Source: Bradyrhizobium sp. Rc3b
Lineage (GTDB): Bacteria > Pseudomonadota > Alphaproteobacteria > Rhizobiales > Xanthobacteraceae
Reading direction: 5' to 3'
NCBI RefSeq assembly: GCF_900114915.1
Contig: NZ_FOUS01000004.1
Span: 124,001-188,000 of the forward strand
DNA length: 64,000 bases
Made by a program: the position numbers and the translations under genes. Shown piece by piece: positions 1 through 9,468 of this stretch. How positions within the stretch are numbered: position 1 is the first letter of the stretch; each line of letters starts with the position of its first letter. The notes under the pieces were generated by a model that had not been told where the DNA came from, ran no database searches, and saw nothing but the letters and a program-made list of their open reading frames with translations.

Positions 1-1
1 C

Positions 2-3000
2 CATCTCACTGGCGAAATCGTCAACGCGCTTACGGGTCATGTCCAGGTTGCTCAGGCCGCGCCCGGCGGCGCGGCCGCAGCCCAGGTCATCGGCCACGTC
101 ACCAAGCTCGTGGGCAGCGCGACCGCGATCCGCAACGGCGTCTCGGTCATCCTGAACAACGGCGACAACGTCGAGAAGGGTGACGTGGTCTCGACCGGCG
201 CGGATTCCACGCTCGGCATCACCTTCATCGACGGCACCGTGTTCGGCCTGTCCTCGAATGCGCGGATGGTGTTGAACGAGATGGTCTACGACCCCAACGG
301 GTCGAGCAATTCCTCGCTGCTGAGCCTCGTCGCCGGCACCATCACCTTCGTCGCCGGCGAGACCGCCAAGCACGGTGACATGAAGATCGACACGCCGGTT
401 GCCACCATGGGCATCCGCGGCACCGCCGTGCTGACCCAGATCAACTTCGTCGTTCCCGCCGGTGGCGGCGATCCGCAGCCGCAGGCGAGCTTCCAGGTGC
501 TGGTCGAACCGAACGGCACGACGGGCTCCTACATCCTGTTCGACAAGGTCACGCTGCTGCCGATCGCGACGGTCAACCAGGCCGGCCAGATGATCCAGAT
601 CAGCGGCGGCAACGTCTCGATCTCCAATGCGCTGATGTCGCCGGATGTTCAGAAGCTGATCACGGACGTGTTCACGCTGAAGTTCACCGACAACAACACC
701 AACACCAAGCTGACCACGAACTTCACCGACACGCTCACGCCGATGAGCCTGGACGTGGTGTTCAAGTCGGGGGGCGGCGCCGTCGCGACCGCGACATTCG
801 TCAATCTCAATCCGCAGGGATCGGAGGCGCCCAGCACGTCCACGCCGCCCATCGTGCGTATCCCCGGCCAGCCGATTGTGCAGAGCTTCGACGCCGGCGG
901 CAATGTGAAGTCGGCGTTCGCGCTGACCGAGCGTGCTGACACCACCGGCGACACGCATTCCGATACGATTTCCGGCCTGATCAGATTCGTCGATCAAAAC
1001 CTCGGCGACCGGCCGACGGTGAGCATCAGCCTCGCCGAAGCGCCGAACTATGTCTACAAGGACGTCGGCCAGCACGACGTCACCGGCTCGCTCTCGGCGC
1101 TCCAGAAGCAGGACATCGCGGCGACCCAGATCCAGATCAACGTCGCCCCCGACGCCGGCAACAATAACAACGGCTCGGCGGTCTGGACGTACACGATCCC
1201 GGACAAAGTCTTCGACTTCCTCGCGGCCGGCGAAACGCTGACGCTGACCTATATGGTCCGCGTCGACACTAATTTCGCAGTCAATCCCGAGTCCAAGTTC
1301 ATCCCGATCACCATCACGGTCACGGGAACGAACGACAAGCCCACCGTCGCGACGTTGGGCGGAACCGTCATCGAGAAGGTCGGGACCGGCAACGAGACTC
1401 TGGATACCATCACGGGCACTGTCACCTTCACCGACGTCGATCTGACCGACCGCCCGATCGTGAGCGCGGCGCTCTCGTCGACCCAGCCGTTCAAATATCT
1501 CGATGCGCAAGGCCACGACATCACGTCGACGCTGACGCCGCAGCAGCTCGCGGCGATCGCCGCCGTCGAGGTGCCGCTGACCGTGGTACAGGGCGCGGGA
1601 AACAGCAATAACGGTTCGGCCACCTGGACCTACAGCGTTCCCGACCATCTGTTCGATTTCCTCGCCAAAGGCGAGAAGCTGACCCTCAACTACGTGGTGC
1701 AAGTCGATGACGGGCACGGCGGTGTCGTCAGCACGCCGGTTACCGTGTCCATCGACGGTGCGGACGTCAATGTCGAGGGCACCAACGACGTGCCGACGAT
1801 CGTCGAAGATCTGACCACGCCGACCGGTGCGGTGACCGAGGATACGGCGGCCACGCTCGCCGCCAACGGCACCATCACATTCAACGAGCCTGATCTCACG
1901 GACACCCACACCGCGAGTTTTTCGCTGAAGTCGACGATTTCGAGCGCGCATCTGCCGGGCTTCAGCGACGGCACCTCGCATATCGGCACGTTCAGCCTCG
2001 GCTCAGTGAATGAAAGCCCGGGCGCCAGCTCCCGCGGGTCAGTGGGCTGGACCTTCACGCTCGACGACAACGACCCGGTGCTGCAGTCGCTGGCGGAAGG
2101 GCAGACCATCACGCAGGTCTATACTGTCAGGATCGACGACCATCACGGTGGGACCGTCACGCGGGACGTCACGGTCGTCATCACCGGCAAGAACGACGCG
2201 CCGACCGTGACCAGCGGTGCCGCGGCGGCGACAGGTCATGTCGTCGAGGACGCGGGCCTGACGCTGTCGATCGACGGCACGCTGGCGATTCAAGACCTCG
2301 ATCTGATCGACACCCATGCGGCGCAGGCGGTGTTCAAGTCGTCGTCCATCAGCTCGGCTCTGCCGGGCTTCGATGCCGACAGCACGCACATCGGCACGTT
2401 CACGATCGATCAGTCGGTGCTGGAGTACAATACCGACACGAGCAATGGCGCGACGCTGGGTTGGCATTTCAGCCTCGACAACAGCAATGCAATGCTGCAG
2501 TCGCTGGCGCAGGGCCAGACCATCACGCAGGTCTATACCGTTACGTTCGACGATCATCATGGCGGTATCGTCAGCCAAGACGTCACCGTCACGATCACGG
2601 GCGTCAATGATGCACCGACGATCACGAGCGATGCCGCCGCAGCGACGGGCGCGGTGACCGAGGATGAGTGCGCCTCGCTCACGGCGGACGGCACGCTGGC
2701 GATCCAGGATCTGGACCTGACCGACACCCACACGGCGGCATGGTCGTTCAAATCTTCGTCCGTCAGCTCGGACCTGCCGGGCTTCGGAGCCAGCTCGCAT
2801 ATCGGCACCTTCACGATCGATGCGGTGTCCGAATCCGGCAGCGACAACGACGACGGCGCGACACTGGGCTGGCATTTCACGCTCGACAACAGCGACCCCG
2901 TGCTGCAGTCGCTGGCGGAAGGGCAGACCATCACCCAGGTCTACACCGTTACGCTCGACGACCAGCATGGCGGCAAGATCAGCCAGGACGTGACCGTCAC

Positions 3001-5050
3001 CATCACCGGCACCAACGATGCGCCGGCGGTGTCCTATGTCACGTCGGACTACATGAACTTCGACGGCCAGACCATCGCGGTCGGCGAGGTGCCGACCGTC
3101 GCGTCCGATGGGGTTACGCTGGATGGCTGGGTAAACTGGAACGGAGGCGCTGCGCCCGACGGCCAGGTCCTGTTCTACAACGGCAATACCTCGACAGCCG
3201 GCTTCGGTCTTATCGGTACCGTCGTCAGCGGCAATCTGGAGATCGAAATTCTCGAGGGAGGCGTCGATATCCTGGATACCGGCTTCGCGCTCACTGCAGG
3301 GCAATGGCATAACCTCGCCTTGACGCGCGATCAGGGTACCTTCACGCTTTTTGTCGATGGGAACGCCGTCTACTCCCACAGTGGAGGCGTGAACGCGGTC
3401 GGCAGCGGCCAGGATCCGTCCTACATGATGATCGGGGCCGCAAGCGACAGGTACGCCCCCGGCTTCGGGGCGCAGGGCTTCACCGGCTCGATCGCCGATG
3501 TCAGCGTCTGGACCACCGCGCTGACGCAAGCTCAGATCCAGTCGATCGACTTCACCGCGCTCACCGGCAACGAGGCCAATCTGGCCGCGTATTACCAGCT
3601 CGCCGACGGCGGTGGGACCACGGCCTCCAATGCGGTCAACCCCGCCAAGAGCCTCGCCATCGCGGGCGATGCGGACTGGGCAAGCAGCACCTCCGGGCCG
3701 GGCGGCGCCGTTGCCGATTTGGTGGAAACCAATGCCGGCCAGCTTGCGCATGGCGTGCTGGTGGTCTCCGACGTCGATGCGACCGATCACGTCACGGTGG
3801 CGGTCAGCGAGGTACAGGTTACGCTCGACGGCGTGCTGCAAACGGGCAGCGTCGGCGGGTTGTCGAATGCCGACCTCCTCGCGGATCTCACTGTCCCCTC
3901 GGGTGATATCCTCGACGGCACCGCGACTCATACGCAGTTCACCTGGACCTTCAATTCGCACGGGCAGGCGTTCGATTTCCTCGCCGCCGGCCAGACGCTG
4001 TCGCTGCAATACACGATCGTTCCGTCGGATGCCGAGGGCGCTGGCACGAGCGCAGTCGTTACCGTCAACATCGCCGGCAGCAACGACGCGCCGACGCTGG
4101 CCGATCGCCACATCGGACCGCTCGAGGATACGACGGCCGACGACACCTTCTGCGATCTGACCGGGACGTTGGCGGGCAACGATGTCGATACCGGCGAGAC
4201 GGCGACGCTGACCTATGCCGTCATCAACGCGGATCACCATGCGGCGACGACAGCTGGCGGACTCTACGGGACGCTGACGGTCAATCCCGATGGCAGCTAC
4301 AGCTACGTTCCGAACGCCGCCGCGATCAACGCGCTGGCCGACGGCTCCTACGCGGATATTTTCACGGTCCAGACCACAGATGTGCACGGTGCAACCGGCA
4401 CGGCCACGCTCACCGTGGACGTGACCGGCGCGGACGAGAGCGACGCTCCGGTGATCGACGTCGACCAGATTTACGTCACGCAGGAAGGCGACATGGTGTT
4501 CGTCCATGGCATCACCGTCGCCGACGCCGACGCTGCTCCCGATGAAACCTTCATACTCACTGCGGCGGCGGATTCGGGCACATATGTGGAGCCAGCATCG
4601 ACGTCCGATACCTTGGCGAGCGTCAATTCGGCCCTTCAATATCTGACATACGCCGAGCCGAGCCCAGGTGGGACTGCGACGGATAAGCTGGCGATCACCG
4701 TCACCGACAGCCACGGTGCGAGCGATACGGTCAACCTGATCTTCAATCTGGCCGAACAAGGCCCGGTGACCCTCGCCAGCACAGATGGCAAGGATGTGTT
4801 GTTCGGGACGGGCTATCAGGATCAATTCGTGTTCGCGGCCAATTCGAATCGCGACATCATTCTGGATTTCACGCACAATCAGGACCACATCGACCTGTCG
4901 GCCGTCGTGACCACCGCCAGCGTGTCCGACTGGATGGCTCAGCACGTGGCTGCGTCTGGAACGGATACTTTGATCACGCTCGATGCGGCGAACACCATCC
5001 TCGTCAAGGGTGTCAGTCTTCAGGCGAGCGACTTCATAGTGCATTCCTGA
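2..5050 (+). CDS. Giant FecR/VCBS/LamG repeat protein, type I secretion candidate (5' end outside window)
   Basis: The frame is open to the left edge, so the true start lies upstream; 1682 residues are visible. A FecR-like domain lies at about nt 110-450. It is followed by Ig/cadherin-like VCBS modules, each ending in an NDxPT-type motif (near nt 1333, 1783, 2193, 2608, 3013 and 4081). Three modules between about 1810 and 3015 are near-identical tandem copies. A LamG/concanavalin-like domain occupies about 3040-3700. The last 90 residues contain a DGKDVLFGTGYQD stretch and a DFTHNQDHIDLS stretch, as in C-terminal type I secretion targets. I see no N-terminal Sec signal in the visible part and no classical calcium nonapeptide array. 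Known for the family: large secreted or surface adhesins exported by ABC/HlyD/TolC systems; such an ABC/HlyD pair lies at 17857-20936. The exact function and ligand are unknown. Confidence 0.85.
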   Translation, partial: HLTGEIVNALTGHVQVAQAAPGGAAAAQVIGHVTKLVGSATAIRNGVSVILNNGDNVEKGDVVSTGADSTLGITFIDGTVFGLSSNARMVLNEMVYDPNGSSNSSLLSLVAGTITFVAGETAKHGDMKIDTPVATMGIRGTAVLTQINFVVPAGGGDPQPQASFQVLVEPNGTTGSYILFDKVTLLPIATVNQAGQMIQISGGNVSISNALMSPDVQKLITDVFTLKFTDNNTNTKLTTNFTDTLTPMSLDVVFKSGGGAVATATFVNLNPQGSEAPSTSTPPIVRIPGQPIVQSFDAGGNVKSAFALTERADTTGDTHSDTISGLIRFVDQNLGDRPTVSISLAEAPNYVYKDVGQHDVTGSLSALQKQDIAATQIQINVAPDAGNNNNGSAVWTYTIPDKVFDFLAAGETLTLTYMVRVDTNFAVNPESKFIPITITVTGTNDKPTVATLGGTVIEKVGTGNETLDTITGTVTFTDVDLTDRPIVSAALSSTQPFKYLDAQGHDITSTLTPQQLAAIAAVEVPLTVVQGAGNSNNGSATWTYSVPDHLFDFLAKGEKLTLNYVVQVDDGHGGVVSTPVTVSIDGADVNVEGTNDVPTIVEDLTTPTGAVTEDTAATLAANGTITFNEPDLTDTHTASFSLKSTISSAHLPGFSDGTSHIGTFSLGSVNESPGASSRGSVGWTFTLDDNDPVLQSLAEGQTITQVYTVRIDDHHGGTVTRDVTVVITGKNDAPTVTSGAAAATGHVVEDAGLTLSIDGTLAIQDLDLIDTHAAQAVFKSSSISSALPGFDADSTHIGTFTIDQSVLEYNTDTSNGATLGWHFSLDNSNAMLQSLAQGQTITQVYTVTFDDHHGGIVSQDVTVTITGVNDAPTITSDAAAATGAVTEDECASLTADGTLAIQDLDLTDTHTAAWSFKSSSVSSDLPGFGASSHIGTFTIDAVSESGSDNDDGATLGWHFTLDNSDPVLQSLAEGQTITQVYTVTLDDQHGGKISQDVTVTITGTNDAPAVSYVTSDYMNFDGQTIAVGEVPTVASDGVTLDGWVNWNGGAAPDGQVLFYNGNTSTAGFGLIGTVVSGNLEIEILEGGVDILDTGFALTAGQWHNLALTRDQGTFTLFVDGNAVYSHSGGVNAVGSGQDPSYMMIGAASDRYAPGFGAQGFTGSIADVSVWTTALTQAQIQSIDFTALTGNEANLAAYYQLADGGGTTASNAVNPAKSLAIAGDADWASSTSGPGGAVADLVETNAGQLAHGVLVVSDVDATDHVTVAVSEVQVTLDGVLQTGSVGGLSNADLLADLTVPSGDILDGTATHTQFTWTFNSHGQAFDFLAAGQTLSLQYTIVPSDAEGAGTSAVVTVNIAGSNDAPTLADRHIGPLEDTTADDTFCDLTGTLAGNDVDTGETATLTYAVINADHHAATTAGGLYGTLTVNPDGSYSYVPNAAAINALADGSYADIFTVQTTDVHGATGTATLTVDVTGADESDAPVIDVDQIYVTQEGDMVFVHGITVADADAAPDETFILTAAADSGTYVEPASTSDTLASVNSALQYLTYAEPSPGGTATDKLAITVTDSHGASDTVNLIFNLAEQGPVTLASTDGKDVLFGTGYQDQFVFAANSNRDIILDFTHNQDHIDLSAVVTTASVSDWMAQHVAASGTDTLITLDAANTILVKGVSLQASDFIVHS
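1810..3015 (+). repeat. Three tandem VCBS-encoding repeat units (about 400 bp each)
   Basis: Three consecutive units (about 1810-2195, 2215-2610 and 2630-3015) encode nearly the same module. Shared stretches include LQSLAxGQTITQVYTV, DDxHGG and VTxTITGxNDAP. Identity is visible at the DNA level as well, so copy number could vary by recombination between units. Confidence 0.8.
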
Positions 5051-5127
5051 CACCCCTGGGCGAAGCCGATCGTTGGCACACCAGGTCGGAGCTGCCGCTC
5101 GTCGTCAAAGCGTGATATTCCACCAGC

Positions 5128-7359
5128 ATGAAACGTCTCAAGATCCTGCGACGGTGGTTTGCGCGAAAGTTCGGCTTTGCGCGGCTGATGTGCCTTGCGC
5201 TGCTGGTCGTGTTCGCCGGCGCGCGGCTGTGGGACCCGCCGCCGATCCAGGAATTGCGGCTGCGCACCTTCGACATGTTCCAGCTGATCGATCCTCGCCA
5301 TAAGACGGCGCGGCCGGTTACCATCGTCGACATCGACGACAAGAGCCTCGCCAGGCTCGGACAATGGCCGTGGCCGCGCACGCGCATCGCCGACCTGATC
5401 CAGAACCTCACCAACAATGGCGCGGTGGCGATCGGCTTCGACGTCGTGTTCTCGGAACCCGACCGGCTCAACCCGGACCTGGTCGCGAGCCACATGCGCT
5501 ATCTGGACGATGCCACCCGCGCCAAGCTGCGCGAGCTACCGAGCAACGACCAGATTCTCTCCGATGCGATCAAGCGCTCGCGCGTGGTGCTGGGCGAGAC
5601 GGGGCTTCCCGAGGTTTTGACCGAGCTTGATAAATCACTTCCGCTCACGGGGGTGGCGACCGTCGGCGAGGAGGGCGCCGAACGCTTCCTGTTCGAATTT
5701 CCAGGCTTGCTGCGCAACGTGCCGATCATCGAGAGGGTTGCTGCCGGCCGCGGCCTGTTTTCGATCAGGAAAGAGCGGGACGGGTTCATCCGCCGCGTGC
5801 CGATGATCATGCGCGCCCAGGGCAACATCATGCCCTCGCTCAGCCTCGAGATCCTGCGGGTCGTCACGGGCACGCCGACGCTGCTGGTCAGGACCGACAA
5901 GACCGGCGTGCGGGCCGTGCGCCTCAAGGGCGTCGAGATCCCCACTGACAAGAACGGCCAGTTCTGGGTGCACTACGCCCGCCGGGATCCCTCGATCTAC
6001 GTCTCCGCGGCCGACGTGCTCGACAACAGCGCGTCGCCGAGCAAATTCGCCGGCAAGCTGGTACTAGTCGGGACCTCCGCGGCCGGGCTCAACGACATCA
6101 AGACCACGCCGGTATCCTCGACCATGCCGGGCGTGGAGATCCACGCCCAGGTGCTGGAGAGCGTGCTGAGCGGCGCGGCGATCTCGCAGCCAAATTACGC
6201 ACTCGGCGTCGAGCTGCTCGCCGCGCTCATCATCGGCCTGCTGGTGATCATATTCACGCCGAATCTCGGACCGGTGCGCCTGGTGCTTGCGGGTGGGGCC
6301 TTCGCCGCGATCCTGGTCGGCGTATCCTGGTTCTTCTACGCACAATACCGCTATCTCATCGACTTCACCTACCCGTTGCTGTCGACCACCGCAGTCTACC
6401 TGACGCTGATCTTTGCGAGCTTCGTGCGCGAACAGCGGCAGCGCGTGCAGATTCGCGGGCAATTTGCGCAATACATGTCGCCGGTGCTGGTCGAGCAACT
6501 CGTGCAATCGCCGGAGAAGCTCGTGCTCGGCGGCGAGGAGCGCGAGATGACGATCATGTTCTCCGATGTGCGCGGCTTCACGACGATCTCGGAGAGCTAC
6601 AAGCACGATCCACAAGGGCTCATCGAGCTGATGAACCGCTTCCTGACGCCGCTGACCGACGTCATCATCGAGCGGAAGGGCTACATCGACAAATATATGG
6701 GCGACGCCATCATGGCGTTCTGGAACGCGCCACTCGACGATGCCGAGCACCAGATCAACGCCTGTGAGGCCGCGATCCAGATGCTGGAGCAGATCGACAC
6801 GGTCAACAAGGAGCGCGAGCAGGAAGCCGCCGAGGGCGGCCGCGTCTACATCCCGCTCAATGTCGGCATCGGCCTCAACACCGGCATCGGCGTGGTCGGC
6901 AACATGGGCTCCGACCTGAAGAAGAACTACTCGGTGCTCGGCGACAGCGTGAACCTGGCATCGCGCCTCGAAGGGCAAACCAAGGAATACGGCTTTCCCA
7001 TCATCGTCGGCTCTCGCACCGCGCTCGCCGCCAAGGACAGGTTCGCGATCCTCGAGCTCGACTTCATCATGGTCAAGGGCAAGACCGAGCCGGAGGTGAT
7101 CTACGCCATCGCCGGGCGCGAGGACGTCATGCATTCCGGCGCCTTCCAGCGCCTGCGCAACATCACCATCGAGATGCTCGGCTGCTACCGCGGCCGCGAC
7201 TGGCAGGGCGCACTCGATGCGATCGAACGCGGCCGTCACAGCGAAGACGCCGATACGCTGGAGAAGCTGTTCAGGCTCTACGAGGCGAGGATCAAGGATT
7301 TCCAGCTCAACCCGCCGCCGGAAGGCTGGACCGGGGCCTATGCGCTGCTGACGAAGTAG
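5128..7359 (+). CDS. CHASE2-domain adenylate/guanylate cyclase
   Basis: 743 residues. There is one N-terminal membrane segment (about residues 19-33), then a periplasmic CHASE2 sensor domain (about 45-340). Three closely spaced membrane segments follow (about 355-435), then a cytoplasmic class III cyclase domain (about 465-650). Catalytic residues are intact: metal-binding Asp480 (FSDVRGF) and Asp526 (YMGDAIMAF), a Lys in YIDKYMGD of the purine-specifying type, and Asn609 and Arg613 in GDSVNLASRLE. It should make cAMP (or cGMP) in response to an extracytoplasmic cue. It begins 77 bp after the FecR/VCBS gene on the same strand, so co-transcription is likely. No strong Shine-Dalgarno precedes the ATG, but the N-terminus fits the family. 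Confidence 0.9.
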   Translation: MKRLKILRRWFARKFGFARLMCLALLVVFAGARLWDPPPIQELRLRTFDMFQLIDPRHKTARPVTIVDIDDKSLARLGQWPWPRTRIADLIQNLTNNGAVAIGFDVVFSEPDRLNPDLVASHMRYLDDATRAKLRELPSNDQILSDAIKRSRVVLGETGLPEVLTELDKSLPLTGVATVGEEGAERFLFEFPGLLRNVPIIERVAAGRGLFSIRKERDGFIRRVPMIMRAQGNIMPSLSLEILRVVTGTPTLLVRTDKTGVRAVRLKGVEIPTDKNGQFWVHYARRDPSIYVSAADVLDNSASPSKFAGKLVLVGTSAAGLNDIKTTPVSSTMPGVEIHAQVLESVLSGAAISQPNYALGVELLAALIIGLLVIIFTPNLGPVRLVLAGGAFAAILVGVSWFFYAQYRYLIDFTYPLLSTTAVYLTLIFASFVREQRQRVQIRGQFAQYMSPVLVEQLVQSPEKLVLGGEEREMTIMFSDVRGFTTISESYKHDPQGLIELMNRFLTPLTDVIIERKGYIDKYMGDAIMAFWNAPLDDAEHQINACEAAIQMLEQIDTVNKEREQEAAEGGRVYIPLNVGIGLNTGIGVVGNMGSDLKKNYSVLGDSVNLASRLEGQTKEYGFPIIVGSRTALAAKDRFAILELDFIMVKGKTEPEVIYAIAGREDVMHSGAFQRLRNITIEMLGCYRGRDWQGALDAIERGRHSEDADTLEKLFRLYEARIKDFQLNPPPEGWTGAYALLTK

Positions 7360-7394
7360 TGGGTGCGGGGCTCCGCTGGGGCCTCAACGATGGT

Positions 7395-7526
7395 GTCGTC
7401 CCTGCGAACGCAGGGACCCATAGCCACGGGGAGCGGTTACGGCGCGAACCGGCAACTCCGAGTCGTCGACAAACTACTCCCTGTGGTTATGGGTCCCGAG
7501 TCTGCGCTGCGCTTGCCCGGGACGAC
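7395..7526. repeat. Palindromic intergenic repeat with GTCGTCCC ends
   Basis: The outer ends are inverted (GTCGTCCCTGCG on the left, CGGGACGAC on the right). Inside are inverted copies of a GGGACCCATA(G/A)CCAC(G/A)GGG block. It looks like a composite palindromic element of the kind scattered through Bradyrhizobium genomes. Confidence 0.7.
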
Positions 7527-7569
7527 AGCCGTGTTGGACGCGGCGGTGTGCCCGAAGCAAAAACTCTCG

Positions 7570-7660
7570 TAGGGTGGACAAAGGCGCGCAGCGCCGTGCC
7601 CAGGATCTTGCTGGCAAATGGAGAAATGGTGGGCACGCTACGCTTTGCCCACCCTGCGAC
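7570..7660. repeat. GTAGGGTGGGCAAAG-family palindromic repeat, copy 1
   Basis: The left end GTAGGGTGGACAAAGGCGCG is matched by an inverted right end, GCTTTGCCCACCCTGCGAC. The family recurs at 21007, 31857 and 41787. It ends 14 bp from the stop of the minus-strand gene. Confidence 0.8.
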
Positions 7661-7673
7661 ACCTGTGTTCCCC

Positions 7674-9269
7674 TCACTCCATCCCGATGGTCGTCAGATC
7701 CTGAAACCAGTGCTGGGCCTGCACGAACTGCTTGATCTTCGGCGACAGCGCGTGCGGGTTGGTATCGTGCACGACCCAGACCAGCGCGGCGTCGTCCACG
7801 ATCAGCGCGTGCGCCTGCGCCAGCAGCTCGTCCTGCTTGGCGCTGTCGAACGTCTGCTTGGCCTCGTCTATCAGAGCATCCACCTCCGGATTCTTGTAGC
7901 CGCCCCAGTTGACGCCGACCGGCGCGATCTGGCCCGAATGGAAGAAGCGAACGATAGCGTAAAGCGGGTCTGACGTGACGTAGGCGATGTTGTTGGCGGT
8001 GATGCCGGCATTGATCTCGTCGGCCGCGCCCTTGCGCCAGTGCGTGTAGAGCGTCTCGAGCTCGACCACCTTGAAGTCGATGTCGATGCCGATCTCTTTA
8101 AAACTCTGCTGCAGGAATTCGTTCATCGGCAGCGACAGCATCTGGCCGGTGCCTCCTTGCGCGATGATGAAGGTGGCCTTCAGTGGCTTGGCCTTGGAGT
8201 AGCCGGCCTCCTCGACCAGCTTCTTCGCTGCAGCCAGATCGTATTTCAGCTCGAAGCCCGGCTTGCCGAACCACGGGCTCGACGGGTCGACCTGGCCCTT
8301 GGCAGGCTTGGCAAGGCCATTCATCAGCCCGACCACGGCGTCACGGTCGATCGCGAGGTTCAGCGCCTTGCGCAGGCGGATGTCGGTCCAGGGCGAGCCC
8401 GGCAGCACGCTGAGATGATAATTCCAGACATGCGGTGTGACGTTGTCGACGAGCTTCATGCCGGCCGCTTTCAGTTGCGGCACGGCATCCGGCGCCGGCG
8501 TCTCGATCAGATCGACCTGTCCCGCAAGCAGCGCGTTGGTGCGGGTCAGTGCTTCCGGCATCGGCACCAGCACGATCTTGTCGGCCTTCGGGATGCGCTT
8601 CTTATTCCAGTAGTCCGGGTTCTTGCTGAGTTCTGCGAGCTCGCGCGGCACCAGCTTGGTCAGCTTGAACGGGCCGGTGCCGGAGGGCTGGCTGGCGAAC
8701 TTGTCCCAATCCTTGCCGAGCTTGTCGTACTGCGCAGGGCTCGACACCAGAAACCACAGCATCTGATAGGGGAAGAAGGAGTCGACCGTCTTCGTGGTGA
8801 TCTCCACGGTGAAATCGTCGACCTTGGCGTAGCTTGCAACGGAGGGAAGGCGGGTCTTCACCTGCGCGCTCTGCCGTTTGTCGAATTGCGGCGCCTTGTC
8901 GTTGAGCACCTTGTCCAGATTCCAGATCACGGCGTCGGCGTTGAACTCGCTGCCGTCGTGAAACTTGACGCCCTTGCGAAGCGTGAAGCGCCATTTGGTC
9001 TTGTCTGCATCATCCACCTTCCACTCGGTGGCGAGCCCCGGCACCAGCTTGCCAGGCCGGTCGGCGACATCCATCTCCCAGGCGACCAAGGGATCGTAGA
9101 TCGTGTAAGCCGTGAACTGATAGGCGCCGGCGCCGCGATCGGGCTGACCCGTGGTGAGCGGAATGTCGGCCATCGAGATGCCGTAGCGCACCACCGTTTC
9201 GGCGCGCGCCGAGATTGCGGACAACGCCAGCGCAAGCACGGCGAGACAAATCGATAGACGAACACGCAT
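7674..9269 (-). CDS. ABC transporter substrate-binding protein, family 5 (SBP_bac_5)
   Basis: 531 residues from the ATG at 9269. This start is preferred over longer frames because it opens a clear Sec signal peptide (MRVRLS, hydrophobic core, cleavage near ISARA-ET) and has GGGAG upstream. The mature protein has the family-5 hallmarks: WKVDDADKTKWRFTLRKGV, FHDGSEFNADAVIWN and an IRLRKALNLAIDRDAV region. Known role: periplasmic capture of peptides, opines or other amide-like solutes for Dpp/Opp-type importers. It is a close paralog of the divergently transcribed gene at 9469 and has no permease genes of its own here, so it may feed the transporter encoded at 11378-17108 with a different ligand. 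Confidence 0.9.
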   Translation of the reverse strand: MRVRLSICLAVLALALSAISARAETVVRYGISMADIPLTTGQPDRGAGAYQFTAYTIYDPLVAWEMDVADRPGKLVPGLATEWKVDDADKTKWRFTLRKGVKFHDGSEFNADAVIWNLDKVLNDKAPQFDKRQSAQVKTRLPSVASYAKVDDFTVEITTKTVDSFFPYQMLWFLVSSPAQYDKLGKDWDKFASQPSGTGPFKLTKLVPRELAELSKNPDYWNKKRIPKADKIVLVPMPEALTRTNALLAGQVDLIETPAPDAVPQLKAAGMKLVDNVTPHVWNYHLSVLPGSPWTDIRLRKALNLAIDRDAVVGLMNGLAKPAKGQVDPSSPWFGKPGFELKYDLAAAKKLVEEAGYSKAKPLKATFIIAQGGTGQMLSLPMNEFLQQSFKEIGIDIDFKVVELETLYTHWRKGAADEINAGITANNIAYVTSDPLYAIVRFFHSGQIAPVGVNWGGYKNPEVDALIDEAKQTFDSAKQDELLAQAHALIVDDAALVWVVHDTNPHALSPKIKQFVQAQHWFQDLTTIGME

Positions 9270-9414
9270 GGCCCAAAGCTCCCAGGGGATTTCGGGACCG
9301 AACTTGCAATCTTGATGCCAGAATAGGCAGCGCGGCGCGTGCACCCGCCTGCGGCCTACAAGGACTTGTCGTCGCAGGGCCAAATCGCAGAATAAGTTTC
9401 TCTTTGGCATAGCC

Positions 9415-9431
9415 ATTGCATACGATTGCAT
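9415..9431. promoter_or_regulatory. Direct ATTGCAT repeat one helical turn apart, candidate operator
   Basis: ATTGCAT occurs at 9415-9421 and again at 9425-9431, a 10-bp period. It lies between the two divergent solute-binding protein genes, about 40 bp upstream of the plus-strand start. No regulator is known, and the assignment is inference from position and spacing. Confidence 0.3.
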
Positions 9432-9468
9432 CAAAAATAGTCATCGAAGCCGGAAAAGGATTGAGGCG

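Larger units (their letters stand above)
7360..7673. other. Intergenic region filled by two repeat elements
   Basis: This gap lies between two convergent genes, the cyclase (plus) and a solute-binding protein (minus). It holds no convincing gene; the short frames here read through the inverted repeats listed separately. Confidence 0.7.

Noticed and set aside
2039..5053. Minus-strand open frame of over 1000 codons antisense to the giant gene
   Set aside because: It mirrors the codon pattern of the plus-strand gene in a GC-rich genome, has no family motifs and no ribosome-binding site, and the plus frame has clear VCBS domains.
6064..7239. Minus-strand frame antisense to the CHASE2 cyclase
   Set aside because: It shows the His/Asp/Arg-rich composition of a shadow frame; the plus strand encodes an intact cyclase.
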